Shown piece by piece: positions 45,451-60,111 of a stretch of DNA of 64,000 nucleotides. The translations under genes and the position numbers were made by a program. The stretch's first letter is position 1. Each line of letters begins with the position of its first letter. The DNA is from Microbacterium soli (GTDB lineage: Bacteria > Actinomycetota > Actinomycetes > Actinomycetales > Microbacteriaceae): assembly GCF_039539005.1 (NCBI RefSeq), contig NZ_BAABCP010000001.1, positions 2,108,001 through 2,172,000 on the forward strand, written 5' to 3'. The notes under the pieces were generated by a model that was not told the origin of the DNA, ran no database searches, and saw only the letters and a list, made by a program, of their open reading frames with translations.

Positions 45451-45474
45451 ACACGCCCGGGGTGTGGGGCTGAT

Positions 45475-45503
45475 TTGCCGGATGCCCGGGATCCCCGTAG
45501 ATT
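45475..45503 (+). promoter_or_regulatory. Upstream rRNA promoter candidate
   Basis: TTGCCG, 17-bp spacer, TAGATT. A second, weaker promoter about 170 bp before the main one. Confidence 0.55.
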
Positions 45504-45644
45504 ATCTGTTGTTCGCCCCAAGCGGTTGAGCGAAAGGCCCAAGGGCCTGGCTCCCCTCCAAGCAGCGAACAGCCATCGCAGGTCCGACAGGATCTGTCCG
45601 GGTCTTCGACCCGGTTCGGTGGTCGTCCCGCCGGGAACGTCGAT

Positions 45645-45672
45645 TTGACAGTCTCGTCGAGATGGTTAAGAT
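45645..45672 (+). promoter_or_regulatory. Main rRNA operon promoter
   Basis: TTGACA, 16-bp spacer, TAAGAT: near-consensus housekeeping sigma-factor promoter about 320 bp upstream of 16S. The closeness to consensus is unusual for this GC-rich window and fits an rrn promoter. Confidence 0.85.
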
Positions 45673-45992
45673 GGAACGGTTGCCTCGTTGCGAGGCAGCG
45701 GATCCGATCCTGACCTTCACGACGCGTCGTCTTGACGGTCTGGTCGGGACGGATGAGGTTGCCCTGTGCGTCCTGCTTTGGTGGGTGTGTGGGTGCGTCC
45801 GATCCTTGAGAACTCAACAGCGTGCACTTGTCAAATGCCAAATTATTCTCGTCGGCCTCTTTTGTGGGGTTGGTTGAGTATTCCTTTGGATCAAATTTTG
45901 TGTGAATGTCAGTAATGATGTTCGTTTTTTGGTCATGGTTGAACTCGCTGCTTTCTGGTCGTTTTCCCGGCTGGTTGGTCAGCATCGTTTTT
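45673..45992 (+). other. rRNA leader with boxA-like antitermination element
   Basis: Holds a small hairpin (TTGCCTCG/CGAGGCAG near 45680-45698) and CTTGAGAACTCAACAGCG at about 45805, almost repeated as TTTGAGAACTACACAG near 47800 in the 16S-23S spacer. The AT-rich run before 16S suits RNase III processing. Confidence 0.6.
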
Positions 45993-50981
<4,989 letters not shown>

Positions 50982-51091
50982 CACCCCCTGTTTTCTGCGG
51001 GTGCTCGCGTCCACTTTGTGGTTCTCGACGTACGGTCGGGAACCGACAACACACACTCATTTGTTGTGTGTTGCTGAAACGTCAATAGTGT

Positions 51092-51207
51092 TTCGGCGGC
51101 CATAGCGTGAGGGAAACGCCCGGACACATTCCGAACCCGGAAGCTAAGCCTCACAGCGCCGATGGTACTGCAGGGGAGACCCTGTGGGAGAGTAGGACAC
51201 CGCCGGA
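51092..51207 (+). rRNA. rrf: 5S ribosomal RNA
   Basis: TTCGGCGG pairs with CCGCCGGA at the 3' end; the core CATTCCGAACCCGGAAGCTAAG is typical of 5S (seen in two parts). A CAACACACA/TGTGTGTTG hairpin (51047-51073) lies in the 23S-5S spacer. Ends are accurate to a few bases. Confidence 0.95.
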
Positions 51208-51218
51208 CTTCTTCTGTG

Positions 51219-51249
51219 AAAGAGCCGCCCATCGCCGGGCGGCTCTTTT
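51219..51249 (+). terminator. rRNA operon terminator
   Basis: AAAGAGCCGCCC pairs with GGGCGGCTCTTT around a 6-nt loop and is followed by T: a classical intrinsic terminator 11 bp after 5S. Confidence 0.9.
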
Positions 51250-51337
51250 GCGTTAACGCGATGACGAGTTGACTTCGTGCGGTTCTCGGCTATGGTCAGT
51301 GGCATCCGCCCGCCAGCCGAAAGGGGAAGCGAGTCAG

Positions 51338-51472
51338 ATGGCAGGGAAGACGCCGCAGTCACGATCAGGGAAGAAGGCACCGAAGCTCTCCCTCAAGGAG
51401 AAGCGCGCACAGAAGCGCGCGAAGCGTGAACCGGAGGCCTTCCTCAAGCCGCGCAAGGGCGCGGACAGCTGA
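51338..51472 (+). CDS. Small basic protein, 44 aa
   Basis: MAGKTPQSRSGKKAPKLSLKEKRAQKRAKREPEAF... (quoted in part) is extremely Lys/Arg-rich with AAAGGGG about 11 nt upstream of the ATG. Such small basic proteins are common and conserved in Microbacteriaceae; ribosome or nucleic-acid association is plausible but unproven. Confidence 0.7.
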   Translation: MAGKTPQSRSGKKAPKLSLKEKRAQKRAKREPEAFLKPRKGADS

Positions 51473-51557
51473 TTCCGAGCGGCGACGCCGCTCGGACGGG
51501 CGGCATCGTCACTCCCGACAGCGGGGCGCTCCGATCGATGATGCTCGGAGCGCCCGT

Positions 51558-52352
51558 TCACCTCCGCTCCACGCCCAGCCGCCGTTCCAACTGACGCGCC
51601 ACGTCGCGCACGGCCGCTGTCGGATCATCGGCGGGCGCTGTCTCCCACGTCACCGCGACGGCGGCAGCAGGCCAGTCCGTGTGATCACGCACGACGACGG
51701 CGACGGATCGGAATCCGGGCGTGACCTCGCCATCCTCCCGGGCGAAGCCCTCGGCACGGACCTCCCGCAGCGCCTCTCGGAGTTCTGCGGGGCGGGCCGG
51801 CCCGCGTCCCGTGCGGTCCGTGAAGGACGCCACGTCAGGGTACAGTGCCCGCACCTGGCTGCGCGGCAGCGCGGCCAGCATCGCCCGGCCTGTTGCAGTC
51901 AAGTGCGCGGGCAGGCGCACGCCGACATCCGTCACGAGGGCCGGCCGGCGTGCCGCCCGCTCCTCCACGATGTACAGCACATCGCGTCCGCTCATGACCG
52001 CGAGGTGGGCGCTCTCGCCGACTCGGTCGGCGAGAGCGGCGATCAGCGGACGACCGAGTCTGGCCAGCGGCTGCTGCCTGGCGTATCCGCCGGCGAGCTC
52101 GAAGGCACTCGTCCCCAGTCCCCAGCGCCGCTGCTCCGGAAGGTGCACGACGAAACCGTGCTCCTGCAGCGTCGCCAGCAGGTGGTAGACGGTCGACCGA
52201 GGGATCTCCAGGTCGCGTGCCAGGGCGGATGCGGCGATCGGCGCGGCCCTGCGTGCCAGATGCCGGAGGATCCGCAGCGTCTGATCCGCCGCCGGGACCT
52301 GCGGACGCTCACCACCGGCATCCGCAGCCGTATTGTCTGGTATCACAGACAC
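51558..52352 (-). CDS. IclR-family regulator of histidine utilisation (HutR-like)
   Basis: 264 aa. N-terminal IclR winged helix (TLRILRHLARRAAPIAASALARDLEIPRSTVYHLL, read in part) and C-terminal effector-binding domain (GRAMLAALP, RAEGFAREDGEVTPGFRSVAVVV). It is divergent from hutHUIG, and the 50-bp gap carries a TCTG-N6-CAGA palindrome like that of Corynebacterium HutR, also an IclR protein. The GTG start at 52352 overlaps that operator and has no ribosome site, so the true start may be a few codons downstream. Confidence 0.85.
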   Translation of the reverse strand: MSVIPDNTAADAGGERPQVPAADQTLRILRHLARRAAPIAASALARDLEIPRSTVYHLLATLQEHGFVVHLPEQRRWGLGTSAFELAGGYARQQPLARLGRPLIAALADRVGESAHLAVMSGRDVLYIVEERAARRPALVTDVGVRLPAHLTATGRAMLAALPRSQVRALYPDVASFTDRTGRGPARPAELREALREVRAEGFAREDGEVTPGFRSVAVVVRDHTDWPAAAVAVTWETAPADDPTAAVRDVARQLERRLGVERR

Positions 52353-52359
52353 AGTCTGT
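52334..52359. promoter_or_regulatory. HutR-type operator, two overlapping palindromes
   Basis: TGTCTG-N6-CAGACA (52334-52351) overlaps ACAGAC-N3-GTCTGT (52345-52359). The first contains TCTG-N6-CAGA, close to the HutR motif TCTGWWATWCCAGA. It lies between hutR and hutH. Confidence 0.75.
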
Positions 52360-52404
52360 CACAACGGCCTCCCGCGGATGCGCTGCGCGGTGTGGAATCA
52401 GAGC

Positions 52405-53943
52405 ATGCAGCATTCCTCATCCGTCATCGTCGGCGCGGCTCCCCTCACCACCGCCGATGTCGTCGCCGTCGCCCGACGGTCCGCAAGAGTCGAGATCGCG
52501 GAGAGCGCACGCGAGCGCGTGACCTCCGCACGCGCCGTCATCGACGGCCTCGCCGCCGACCCCCACCCCCACTACGGCGTCTCCACGGGCTTCGGCGCCC
52601 TGGCGACGACGTTCATCGCACCGGAGCGGCGCCGTCAGCTGCAGGCCAGCCTCATCCGCTCCCACGCCGCCGGCACGGGCGCCGAGGTCGAGACGGAGGT
52701 CGTGCGCGCCCTGCAGCTGCTCCGACTGCAGACCCTGGCATCCGGACACACCGGCGTGCGACCCGTCGTCGTCGACACCTACGCGGCCATGCTCAACGCG
52801 GGCATCACCCCCGTCGTGCGGGAGTACGGGTCCCTGGGCTGCTCCGGCGACCTGGCGCCTCTCGCACACGTCGCCCTCGCGGCGATGGGGGAGGGCGAGG
52901 TGCGCGTGTCGGGCGCGCTGATGCCCGCTGCCGAGGCACTGGCGGCAGCAGGGATCGAACCGCTCGTGCTCGTGGAGAAGGAGGGCCTCGCCCTCGTCAA
53001 CGGCACGGACGGGATGCTCGGGATGCTGCTGCTCGCGCTGCACGACCTGGACGAGCTGCTGTGCACGGCGGATCTCGCCGCGGCCATGTCCGTAGAGTCC
53101 CAGCTCGGCACCGACGCCGTGTTCGCCGCAGACCTCATGGCCCTGAGGCCGCAGGCCGGGCAGGCGGAGTCCGCGGCGAACCTCCGCGCGTTCCTCGCCG
53201 GATCCCCCATCGTCGCCAGCCACAAGGGGCCCGAGGACGGCCGTGTGCAGGACGCCTACTCGCTGCGCTGCTCCCCGCAGGTGCACGGCGCCGCGCGCGA
53301 CACTCTCGCGCACGCCGCCACCATCGCCGGGCGGGAGCTGGCATCCGTCGTCGACAACCCGATCATCACCTCCGATGGACGCATCGAGTCCAACGGGAAC
53401 TTCCACGGGGCGCCCGTGGCCGTCGTGCTGGACTTCCTCGCGATCTCCGTCGCCGATGTGGCATCCGTCTCCGAGCGCCGTACCGACCGCGCGCTGGACC
53501 CCGCGCGCAATCGCGGGCTGCCGCCGTTCCTCGCCCACGAGGTCGGCGTCGACTCGGGTCTGATGATCGCGCAGTACGCCGCAGCGGGGATCGTCTCGGA
53601 GCTCAAGCGGCTCGCGGTCCCCGCATCCGTCGACTCCATTCCCTCCTCCGCCATGCAGGAGGACCATGTGTCGATGGGCTGGGCGGGCGCGCGCAAGTTG
53701 CGCCGCGGCATCGACGGACTCGCCCGGGTCCTGGCCATCGAGATCCTCACCGCCGCCCGCGCGCTCGACCTGCGCGCGCCGCTCGCGGCGGGACCCGTCA
53801 CCGGCGCCGTCCGGGACCTCGTCCGCACGGCGGCCGAGGGTCCGGGACCCGACCACTTCCTCTCACCCGACCTGGAGGCCGTCACCGAGCTCGTCCGCTC
53901 CGGTGCCGTCCTGCGCACCGCGAAGGAGCACGCGAATGTCTGA
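52405..53943 (+). CDS. hutH: Histidine ammonia-lyase
   Basis: 512 aa. First step of histidine degradation: histidine to urocanate plus ammonia. The MIO prosthetic group forms from residues 146-148, here Cys-Ser-Gly in [15 protein letters not shown] instead of the common Ala-Ser-Gly. Active-site YGVSTGFG (57-64) and the QAY-region [14 protein letters not shown] are intact. ATG 52405 is the most plausible start. It overlaps hutU by 8 bp. Confidence 0.97.
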   Translation: MQHSSSVIVGAAPLTTADVVAVARRSARVEIAESARERVTSARAVIDGLAADPHPHYGVSTGFGALATTFIAPERRRQLQASLIRSHAAGTGAEVETEVVRALQLLRLQTLASGHTGVRPVVVDTYAAMLNAGITPVVREYGSLGCSGDLAPLAHVALAAMGEGEVRVSGALMPAAEALAAAGIEPLVLVEKEGLALVNGTDGMLGMLLLALHDLDELLCTADLAAAMSVESQLGTDAVFAADLMALRPQAGQAESAANLRAFLAGSPIVASHKGPEDGRVQDAYSLRCSPQVHGAARDTLAHAATIAGRELASVVDNPIITSDGRIESNGNFHGAPVAVVLDFLAISVADVASVSERRTDRALDPARNRGLPPFLAHEVGVDSGLMIAQYAAAGIVSELKRLAVPASVDSIPSSAMQEDHVSMGWAGARKLRRGIDGLARVLAIEILTAARALDLRAPLAAGPVTGAVRDLVRTAAEGPGPDHFLSPDLEAVTELVRSGAVLRTAKEHANV

Positions 53944-55615
53944 GCCCACCCTGCACGACCCGAACCGCACCGTCCGCGCCGCGCGCGGCGATCAGCGCAC
54001 CGCCAAGAGCTGGGGCGCCGAGGCGGCCAAACGGATGCTGATGAACAACCTCGACCCGGAGGTCGCCGAGCATCCCGAGGACCTCGTCGTCTACGGCGGC
54101 ACCGGTCGTGCCGCACGCAGCTGGGAGGCCTACGACGCCATCGTCCGCACCCTCGACGAGCTCGAGCCCGACGAGACACTGCTCGTGCAGTCCGGGAAGC
54201 CGGTGGGTGTGTTCCGCACCCACGAGTGGGCACCGCGCGTGCTCATCGCGAACTCGAACCTGGTGGGCGACTGGGCCACCTGGCCCGAGTTCCGCAGGCT
54301 CGAGGCGCAGGGCCTGATCATGTACGGGCAGATGACCGCCGGATCGTGGATCTACATCGGCACCCAGGGCATCCTGCAGGGCACCTATGAGACCTTCGCC
54401 GCCGTCGCCCGGTCGCTCGGCCGGGACTCGCTGAAGGGCACTCTGTCGCTCACCGGCGGTGCCGGCGGCATGGGCGGCGCCCAGCCGCTCGCGGTCACCC
54501 TCAACGAGGGTGCGGTGCTCATCGTCGACGTCGACGAGTCCCGGCTGGCGCGCCGTGTCGAGCACGGCTACCTCGACGAGTACCACACCGACCTCGACAC
54601 CGCCGTGGCGCGGGCCGTGGCCGCGAAGGAGGCCGGTGAGGCGCTCTCCGTCGGCATCGTGGGCAATGCTGCGGAGGTCTTCCCCGAGCTGCACCGCCGG
54701 CAGCGGGCCGGTGAGATCTCGATCGACGTCGTCACGGATCAGACCAGTGCGCACGACCCGCTGGCCTACCTGCCGGTCGGGATCGCGTTCGAGGACTGGA
54801 AGGCCGAGGCGCAGCGCGACCCCGCCGGGTTCACCGAGCGGTCGAGGGCGTCGATGGCCGCTCACGTGAACGCCATGGTGGCGTTCCAGGACGACGGCGC
54901 CGCGGTGTTCGACTACGGGAACTCGCTGCGCGCCGAGGCGAAGCTGGGCGGCGCCGATCGGGCGTTCGAGTTCCCCGGCTTCGTGCCGGCGTACATCCGC
55001 CCGCAGTTCGAGGAGGGCCGCGGACCGTTCCGCTGGGCCGCGCTCTCCGGCGACCCGGAGGACATCTACCGGACCGACCGCGCCATCGCCGAACTGTTCC
55101 CCGAGGACAAGGCGCTGCACCGCTGGCTGGAGAAGGCCGCGGACACCGTGCACTTCGAGGGCCTGCCCGCCCGGATCTGCTGGTTGGGCTACAAGGAGCG
55201 CCACCTCGCCGGACTGAAGTTCAACGAGATGGTCGCCTCGGGCGAACTGTCCGCGCCGATCGTCATCGGCCGCGACCACCTGGACTCGGGTTCGGTGGCG
55301 TCGCCGTACCGGGAGACCGAGGCCATGAAGGACGGCTCGGACGCCATCGCCGACTGGCCGCTGCTGAACGCCCTGCTGAACACCTCATCGGGCGCCAGCT
55401 GGGTGTCACTGCACCACGGCGGCGGCGTGGGCATCGGCCGCAGCATCCACGCCGGTCAGGTCACCGTCGCCGACGGCTCGGAGCTGGCCGCGCAGAAGCT
55501 CGAACGCGTGCTCACCAATGACCCCGGCACGGGAGTCATGCGCCATGTGGACGCCGGGTACGAGCACGCGAAGGACGTCGCCCGCGAGCGCGGTCTGAAG
55601 GTGCCGATGCTGTGA
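53936..55615 (+). CDS. hutU: Urocanate hydratase
   Basis: 559 aa. It converts urocanate to imidazolonepropionate with bound NAD. N-terminal [31 protein letters not shown] and [20 protein letters not shown] are family signatures; NAD-binding glycine loop [17 protein letters not shown] 53936 overlaps the hutH stop; the hutI GTG overlaps its own stop. Confidence 0.97.
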   Translation: MSEPTLHDPNRTVRAARGDQRTAKSWGAEAAKRMLMNNLDPEVAEHPEDLVVYGGTGRAARSWEAYDAIVRTLDELEPDETLLVQSGKPVGVFRTHEWAPRVLIANSNLVGDWATWPEFRRLEAQGLIMYGQMTAGSWIYIGTQGILQGTYETFAAVARSLGRDSLKGTLSLTGGAGGMGGAQPLAVTLNEGAVLIVDVDESRLARRVEHGYLDEYHTDLDTAVARAVAAKEAGEALSVGIVGNAAEVFPELHRRQRAGEISIDVVTDQTSAHDPLAYLPVGIAFEDWKAEAQRDPAGFTERSRASMAAHVNAMVAFQDDGAAVFDYGNSLRAEAKLGGADRAFEFPGFVPAYIRPQFEEGRGPFRWAALSGDPEDIYRTDRAIAELFPEDKALHRWLEKAADTVHFEGLPARICWLGYKERHLAGLKFNEMVASGELSAPIVIGRDHLDSGSVASPYRETEAMKDGSDAIADWPLLNALLNTSSGASWVSLHHGGGVGIGRSIHAGQVTVADGSELAAQKLERVLTNDPGTGVMRHVDAGYEHAKDVARERGLKVPML

Positions 55616-56787
55616 CTGCCACGCTCATCACGAACATCGGGGAGTTGACGACGAACGCCGGCTCCCCGGAGGACCGGTCCGGCACGCTGCACGACGCGGC
55701 CGTCCTCCTCGAGGACGGCAGGATCGCGTGGGTCGGCCCGGCATCGGACATTCCCGCACTGCCCGGCGGATACCTCGACGTGGACGCTGCGGGCCGGGCC
55801 GTCATCCCCGGATTCGTGGACAGTCACAGTCACATCGTGTTCGGCGGCGACCGCGCGGCGGAGTTCGAGGCCCGTATGGGCGGGCAGCAGTACGCCGCCG
55901 GCGGCATCCGCTCCACCGTCGCCGCCACCCGCGCGGCATCCGACGACGAGCTGCGCACCCGCATGAACGGGCTCGTGGCGGAGATGCTCGCGCAGGGGAC
56001 CACCACCCTCGAGATCAAGAGCGGGTACGGACTGGACGTCGCCACGGAGGAGAGGCTCGTGCGTCTGGCCGCCGAGGTCACCCCCGAGGTCACCTTCCTC
56101 GGCGCACACGTCGTCCCGGAGGAGTACGCGAAGCGCGCAGACGCCTACGTCGACCTCGTCGTCGGCGACATGCTCGACGCCTGCGCGCCGCATGCGAAGT
56201 GGATCGACGTGTTCTGCGAGACCGGGGCCTTCACCGTCGCGCAGTCCCGACGGGTGCTCGAAGCCGGCATCGCGCGCGGTCTGCAGCCGCGTCTGCATGC
56301 GAGTCAGCTCGGCCCCGGCGACGGCGTGCGGCTGGCGATCGAGCTGGGTGCGGCATCCGTCGACCACGGCACCTACCTCACGGATGAGGACGTGGCCGCG
56401 CTCTCGGCATCCGACACCGTGCTCACCGTGCTGCCGGGCGTGGAGTTCTCCACCCGGCATCCGTACCCCGACGCACGGCGGCTCATCGACGCGGGCGTGA
56501 CCGTCGCGATCGCCTGCGACACCAACCCCGGCTCGAGCTTCACCTCGTCGATGCCGTTCTGCATCGCGCTGGCCGTGCGGGAGATGGGCATGACGACCGC
56601 CGAGGCGGTGTGGGCCGCGACCGCGGGAGGCGCCGCGGCGCTGCGCCGCGATGACATCGGGGTGATCGCGCCCGGAAAGCGCGCCGACCTCGTGCTGCTG
56701 GACGCCCCCACGCGCGTGCACCTGGCCTACCGGCCCGGGGTGCCGCTCGTGAAACAGGTATGGAAGGACGGCGTCGCGGTCCGCTGA
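55612..56787 (+). CDS. hutI: Imidazolonepropionase
   Basis: 391 aa. It opens imidazolonepropionate to formiminoglutamate. The metal motif H72-x-H74 ([14 protein letters not shown]), [38 protein letters not shown] and the late Asp (CDTNPGSSF) of the amidohydrolase fold are present. It is translated from GTG in a GTGA overlap. Confidence 0.96.
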   Translation: MTATLITNIGELTTNAGSPEDRSGTLHDAAVLLEDGRIAWVGPASDIPALPGGYLDVDAAGRAVIPGFVDSHSHIVFGGDRAAEFEARMGGQQYAAGGIRSTVAATRAASDDELRTRMNGLVAEMLAQGTTTLEIKSGYGLDVATEERLVRLAAEVTPEVTFLGAHVVPEEYAKRADAYVDLVVGDMLDACAPHAKWIDVFCETGAFTVAQSRRVLEAGIARGLQPRLHASQLGPGDGVRLAIELGAASVDHGTYLTDEDVAALSASDTVLTVLPGVEFSTRHPYPDARRLIDAGVTVAIACDTNPGSSFTSSMPFCIALAVREMGMTTAEAVWAATAGGAAALRRDDIGVIAPGKRADLVLLDAPTRVHLAYRPGVPLVKQVWKDGVAVR

Positions 56788-56806
56788 CGCCGGAGAGGAC
56801 GAAGAC

Positions 56807-57706
56807 ATGGCGCTTCCGCACGACGAGCTCTGGCCCCGGGCCGGATCCTGGCCCGCCCCGGCGCCGGGAGAGAAGTCGGATGCCGTGCTGCTGGGCGTCC
56901 CCACCTGGCGCACGTCGATCTCGGCCACCGGCGCGCACGCGACGCCCGCGGCCATCCGCGCCGCGCTCCCGCGGTACAGCGCCACGCTCCTGGGCGCGCC
57001 CGCGGTCGACGTGAACGAGGTGCTGCGGATCGCGGATGCCGGTGACGTGCACGAGCCCGACGGCGACGAGGGCGTGCAGCGCACGGTCGACCGTGTGCGG
57101 GAGCTCTCCGCCGACGCGCGGCTGGTGATCGCGCTGGGCGGCGACAACTCCCTCACCTATCCCGTCGCCCGTGGTGCCGGCGCCGGGGGCCTGGTCACCA
57201 TCGACGCGCACTACGACCTGCGCGACGGCGTCTCCAACGGATCTCCGGTGCGCAGGCTCGTGCAGGACGCCCCCGAGGGAGAGCGCATCGACCCGAAGCG
57301 GATCGTGCAGATCGGGATCGCCGACTTCGCCAACTCGGCGGCCTACGCCCGGCGCGCGGCCGACTGGGGGATCCGCGTCATCACCCTCGACGAGGTGCGC
57401 CGCCGCGGCATCGATGAGGTCGCAGCGGAGGCACGGGAGGTCGCGGGTGCGGCATCCCGCATCCATCTGGACGTCGACGTCGACTCCGCCGACCGGGCCG
57501 CCGTGCCGGGGTGCCCGGCGAGCGTCCCCGGCGGCTTCGCCGCATGGGAGCTGCGTGCGCTCGTGCGCGCGCTCGCCGCGGATCCGCGCGTGGTCAGCGC
57601 CGACATCGCCGAGGTCGATGCCGAGGCGGATGCCGAGGACGGCCGCACGGTGCGTCTGGCCGCGCTGTGCGTGCTGGAGCTGCTGGCCGGCCTCGCGTCC
57701 CGCTAG
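56807..57706 (+). CDS. hutG: Formimidoylglutamase (arginase family)
   Basis: 299 aa. It hydrolyses formiminoglutamate to glutamate and formamide. Mn-binding DAHYD is at 133-137 and DVDVDSAD near 227. The first metal motif reads GGDNS (111-115), with Asn114 where arginases have His. GGAGAGGACG lies before the ATG, 19 bp after hutI. It completes the hut pathway. Confidence 0.92.
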   Translation: MALPHDELWPRAGSWPAPAPGEKSDAVLLGVPTWRTSISATGAHATPAAIRAALPRYSATLLGAPAVDVNEVLRIADAGDVHEPDGDEGVQRTVDRVRELSADARLVIALGGDNSLTYPVARGAGAGGLVTIDAHYDLRDGVSNGSPVRRLVQDAPEGERIDPKRIVQIGIADFANSAAYARRAADWGIRVITLDEVRRRGIDEVAAEAREVAGAASRIHLDVDVDSADRAAVPGCPASVPGGFAAWELRALVRALAADPRVVSADIAEVDAEADAEDGRTVRLAALCVLELLAGLASR

Positions 57707-57763
57707 GGCCCTGCTCCCGCGGGGAATCGCGTGTTCCGGTCGCGATCCCGGTACCGTGGGGGC

Positions 57764-58408
57764 ATGGCTCGGATACTCGTCATCGGCGGCCATGGCAAGG
57801 TCGCCCTGCTGCTCTCTCCCGTCCTCGTCGCCCGCGGCGACGAGGTGACCGCGTTGATCCGCAATCCCGCTCACGCCGAGGAGGTGCGCGCCACCGGGGC
57901 GGCCCCCGTCGTGTTCGACGTCGAACGGGAGGACCGCCCGTCGCTGGCGGGCGTCATCAGCGGCCACGACGCGGTGGTGTGGTCGGCCGGTGCGGGCGGC
58001 GGCGACCCGGCCCGCACCCACGCGGTGGACTTCGCCGCGGCCGTGCGCTCGATGGACGCGGCCAAGGATGCCGGGGTGCGGCGGTACATCATGGTGTCGT
58101 ACTTCGGCTCGTCCCCGCAGCACGGCATCCCCGCCTCGAACTCGTTCCACGCCTACGCCGAGGCCAAGGCCGCCGCCGACGAGTACCTGCGCGCGACGTC
58201 GCTGGAGTGGACCGTCCTGGGACCGAGCTCGCTGACGCTCGACGAGGGCACCGGTCTCATCGACGTCGAAGCGGATGCCTCAGGGCGGGTGTCCCGGGCG
58301 AACGTGGCGCAGGTCATCGCGCAGGCGCTCGTCGAACCCGCGACCACGCGGAGGACGATCCGCTTCAACGACGGCACGGTGCCCATCGCCCGGGCGCTGG
58401 CGGGCTGA
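57764..58408 (+). CDS. NAD(P)-binding atypical SDR-family protein
   Basis: 214 aa. N-terminal Rossmann motif VIGGHGKVALLLSPVL (GGxGxxG-like), a central DAVVWSAGAGGG and the VSYFGS/YAEAKAAADEYL pair of atypical SDR NAD(P)-binding proteins. TACCGT lies 6 nt before the ATG, so the mRNA is likely leaderless and separate from hut. The substrate is unknown; a redox-sensing or reductase role is possible. Confidence 0.85.
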   Translation: MARILVIGGHGKVALLLSPVLVARGDEVTALIRNPAHAEEVRATGAAPVVFDVEREDRPSLAGVISGHDAVVWSAGAGGGDPARTHAVDFAAAVRSMDAAKDAGVRRYIMVSYFGSSPQHGIPASNSFHAYAEAKAAADEYLRATSLEWTVLGPSSLTLDEGTGLIDVEADASGRVSRANVAQVIAQALVEPATTRRTIRFNDGTVPIARALAG

Positions 58409-58441
58409 GCAGGCGCCCCGTCTCGTGGCTGCTGCGCCGCC

Positions 58442-59725
58442 TCAGCCGATCGGCGCCGGGATGAGCGCGTGCGCGACGGCGAAGATCGCGGCGCCCGCCA
58501 GTGCACCCACGACCGTGCCGTTGAGACGGATGTACTGCAGATCGCGGCCGACCATCAGCTCGATCTTCTCGGTCGTCTCCGCCGCGTCCCACCTCTCGAC
58601 GGTGTCCGTGATGATCGAGGCGATGTCGTGCCGGTACCGGTCGACGAGGAAGACCGCGGCGTCGGTCACCCAGCCGTCCACGCGGCCCTGGAGAACGGGG
58701 TCGGTCGCGAGTCTGTGCCCGATATCGGCGACGGCGGACGCCGCGCGGCGCCGCAGCCCGCTGTCGGAGTCGGCGAGGGCCGCGAGAAGGCCCGCCTTCG
58801 CGGTGTTCCAGACCTCGGCGGCGAGGCCGGTGACGCGCGGGCTGTCGAACACGGCGGCCTTGGCGCCCTCGAACCGCTCGCGCATGGCGGGGTCGTGCTG
58901 CAGACGCTCGGCGAGCCGGGCGAGGTAGCCGTCGAGAGCCAGCCGTGCGGGATGCCGAGGGTCGGCCTGCACGGCCTGCACGAAGCGCACGGCCTCGTGA
59001 TGCACCGTCTCGTCGACGAAGCGGTGCGCGAGGCGCGGCACCCAGGCGGGCAGACGCCGAGACACGAGGCCGCGGAAGGCCTGCGCGTTGGCGTCCAGCC
59101 AGGCGGCGATGCTGTCCGCGGCCAGGTCCACGGCACCCCGGTGAGCGTCGGCCCGGACGATGCGCTCGAGCCAGTTCCCGGCCGACGGCGCCCAGTCCGG
59201 GGCGATGAGGTGACGGCGGGCGAGGTCGGCGATGAGGCTCTGCACGTCGTCGTCACTGAGCGCGCGCAGCACGGCGGATGCCGCGGTCGAGGCCTCGGCG
59301 GCGACCCGCTCGGCGTGCACGGGCTCGCGCGCCCATTCGCCGAGCCGACGCGACAGGGCGGTGCGGGAGAGCTTGTCGCGCACGACGGGGCCGGAGAGGA
59401 AATTCGTCTCGACGAACTCCCCGAGGGTGCGGCCGATCTCGTCCTTGCGGTTGGGGATGATCGCCGTGTGCGGGATGGGCACGCCCAGCGGATGCCGGAA
59501 CAGCGCCGTCACGGCGAACCAGTCCGCCAGCGCGCCGACCATGCCGCCCTCAGCGGCCGCGCGCACGTAGCCGAGCCAGGGGATGCGGTGCTCGAACCAG
59601 AACGCGAACACGAACACCACGGCCATGAGGATCAGTGCGCCCAGCGCCACCGCCTTCATCCGGCGCAGGCTCCGCAGCCGTTCCTGATCGGCCGGGGACA
59701 GCAGCGCCATCGGGGTGCGGGACAT
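58442..59725 (-). CDS. DUF445 membrane protein
   Basis: 427 aa from ATG 59725. An N-terminal TM helix (AVALGALILMAVVFVFAFWF), the DUF445 hallmark AAAEGGMVGALADWFAVTALFRHPLGVPIPHTAIIPNRKDEIG (read in part), a long helical body and a C-terminal TM helix (NGTVVGALAGAAIFAVAHALI). The family is widespread but uncharacterised; an envelope-stability role is usually assumed. Confidence 0.92.
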   Translation of the reverse strand: MSRTPMALLSPADQERLRSLRRMKAVALGALILMAVVFVFAFWFEHRIPWLGYVRAAAEGGMVGALADWFAVTALFRHPLGVPIPHTAIIPNRKDEIGRTLGEFVETNFLSGPVVRDKLSRTALSRRLGEWAREPVHAERVAAEASTAASAVLRALSDDDVQSLIADLARRHLIAPDWAPSAGNWLERIVRADAHRGAVDLAADSIAAWLDANAQAFRGLVSRRLPAWVPRLAHRFVDETVHHEAVRFVQAVQADPRHPARLALDGYLARLAERLQHDPAMRERFEGAKAAVFDSPRVTGLAAEVWNTAKAGLLAALADSDSGLRRRAASAVADIGHRLATDPVLQGRVDGWVTDAAVFLVDRYRHDIASIITDTVERWDAAETTEKIELMVGRDLQYIRLNGTVVGALAGAAIFAVAHALIPAPIG

Positions 59726-59838
59726 GTAGGTCAGTCTGCCACGGGGCGCGCCGCGCACCGCGTGCGGGGGAGGGACTTCGACGTCCCGGGGTGAGGGCGT
59801 TCAATCCGTTCTCGCCGTGATCCGGTTACCCTCAAAGG

Positions 59839-60111
59839 GTGATCGACGACATCAAGAAGCGTGCCCTGCACCGTACCAGCATCCTCGAGGGGCAGCTGCG
59901 CGGCATCGCACGGATGATCGAGAACGAGGAGTACTGCATGGACATCATCACGCAGTCGCGTGCCGTGCAGCGCTCGCTGGAATCACTGAACCGCCTGCTG
60001 CTGGAGAACCACCTGCGCACGCACGTCACCGACATGTTCGAACGGGGCGGTGACGAGCGCGAGACCGCGGTCGCGGAGCTGCTGAAGGCGTTCGACTTCG
60101 ACCGGCGCTGA
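59839..60111 (+). CDS. CsoR/RcnR-family metal-sensing repressor
   Basis: 90 aa, four-helix family. Candidate metal ligands are C33 (EEYCMDI), H58 and H62 (LLENHLRTHV). CsoR copper sensors have Cys-His-Cys at these positions, RcnR/FrmR types have Cys-His-His, so this reads as the latter type. The GTG start is 6 nt after TACCCT (leaderless pattern). No metal transporter is adjacent; the target is unknown. Confidence 0.88.
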   Translation: MIDDIKKRALHRTSILEGQLRGIARMIENEEYCMDIITQSRAVQRSLESLNRLLLENHLRTHVTDMFERGGDERETAVAELLKAFDFDRR

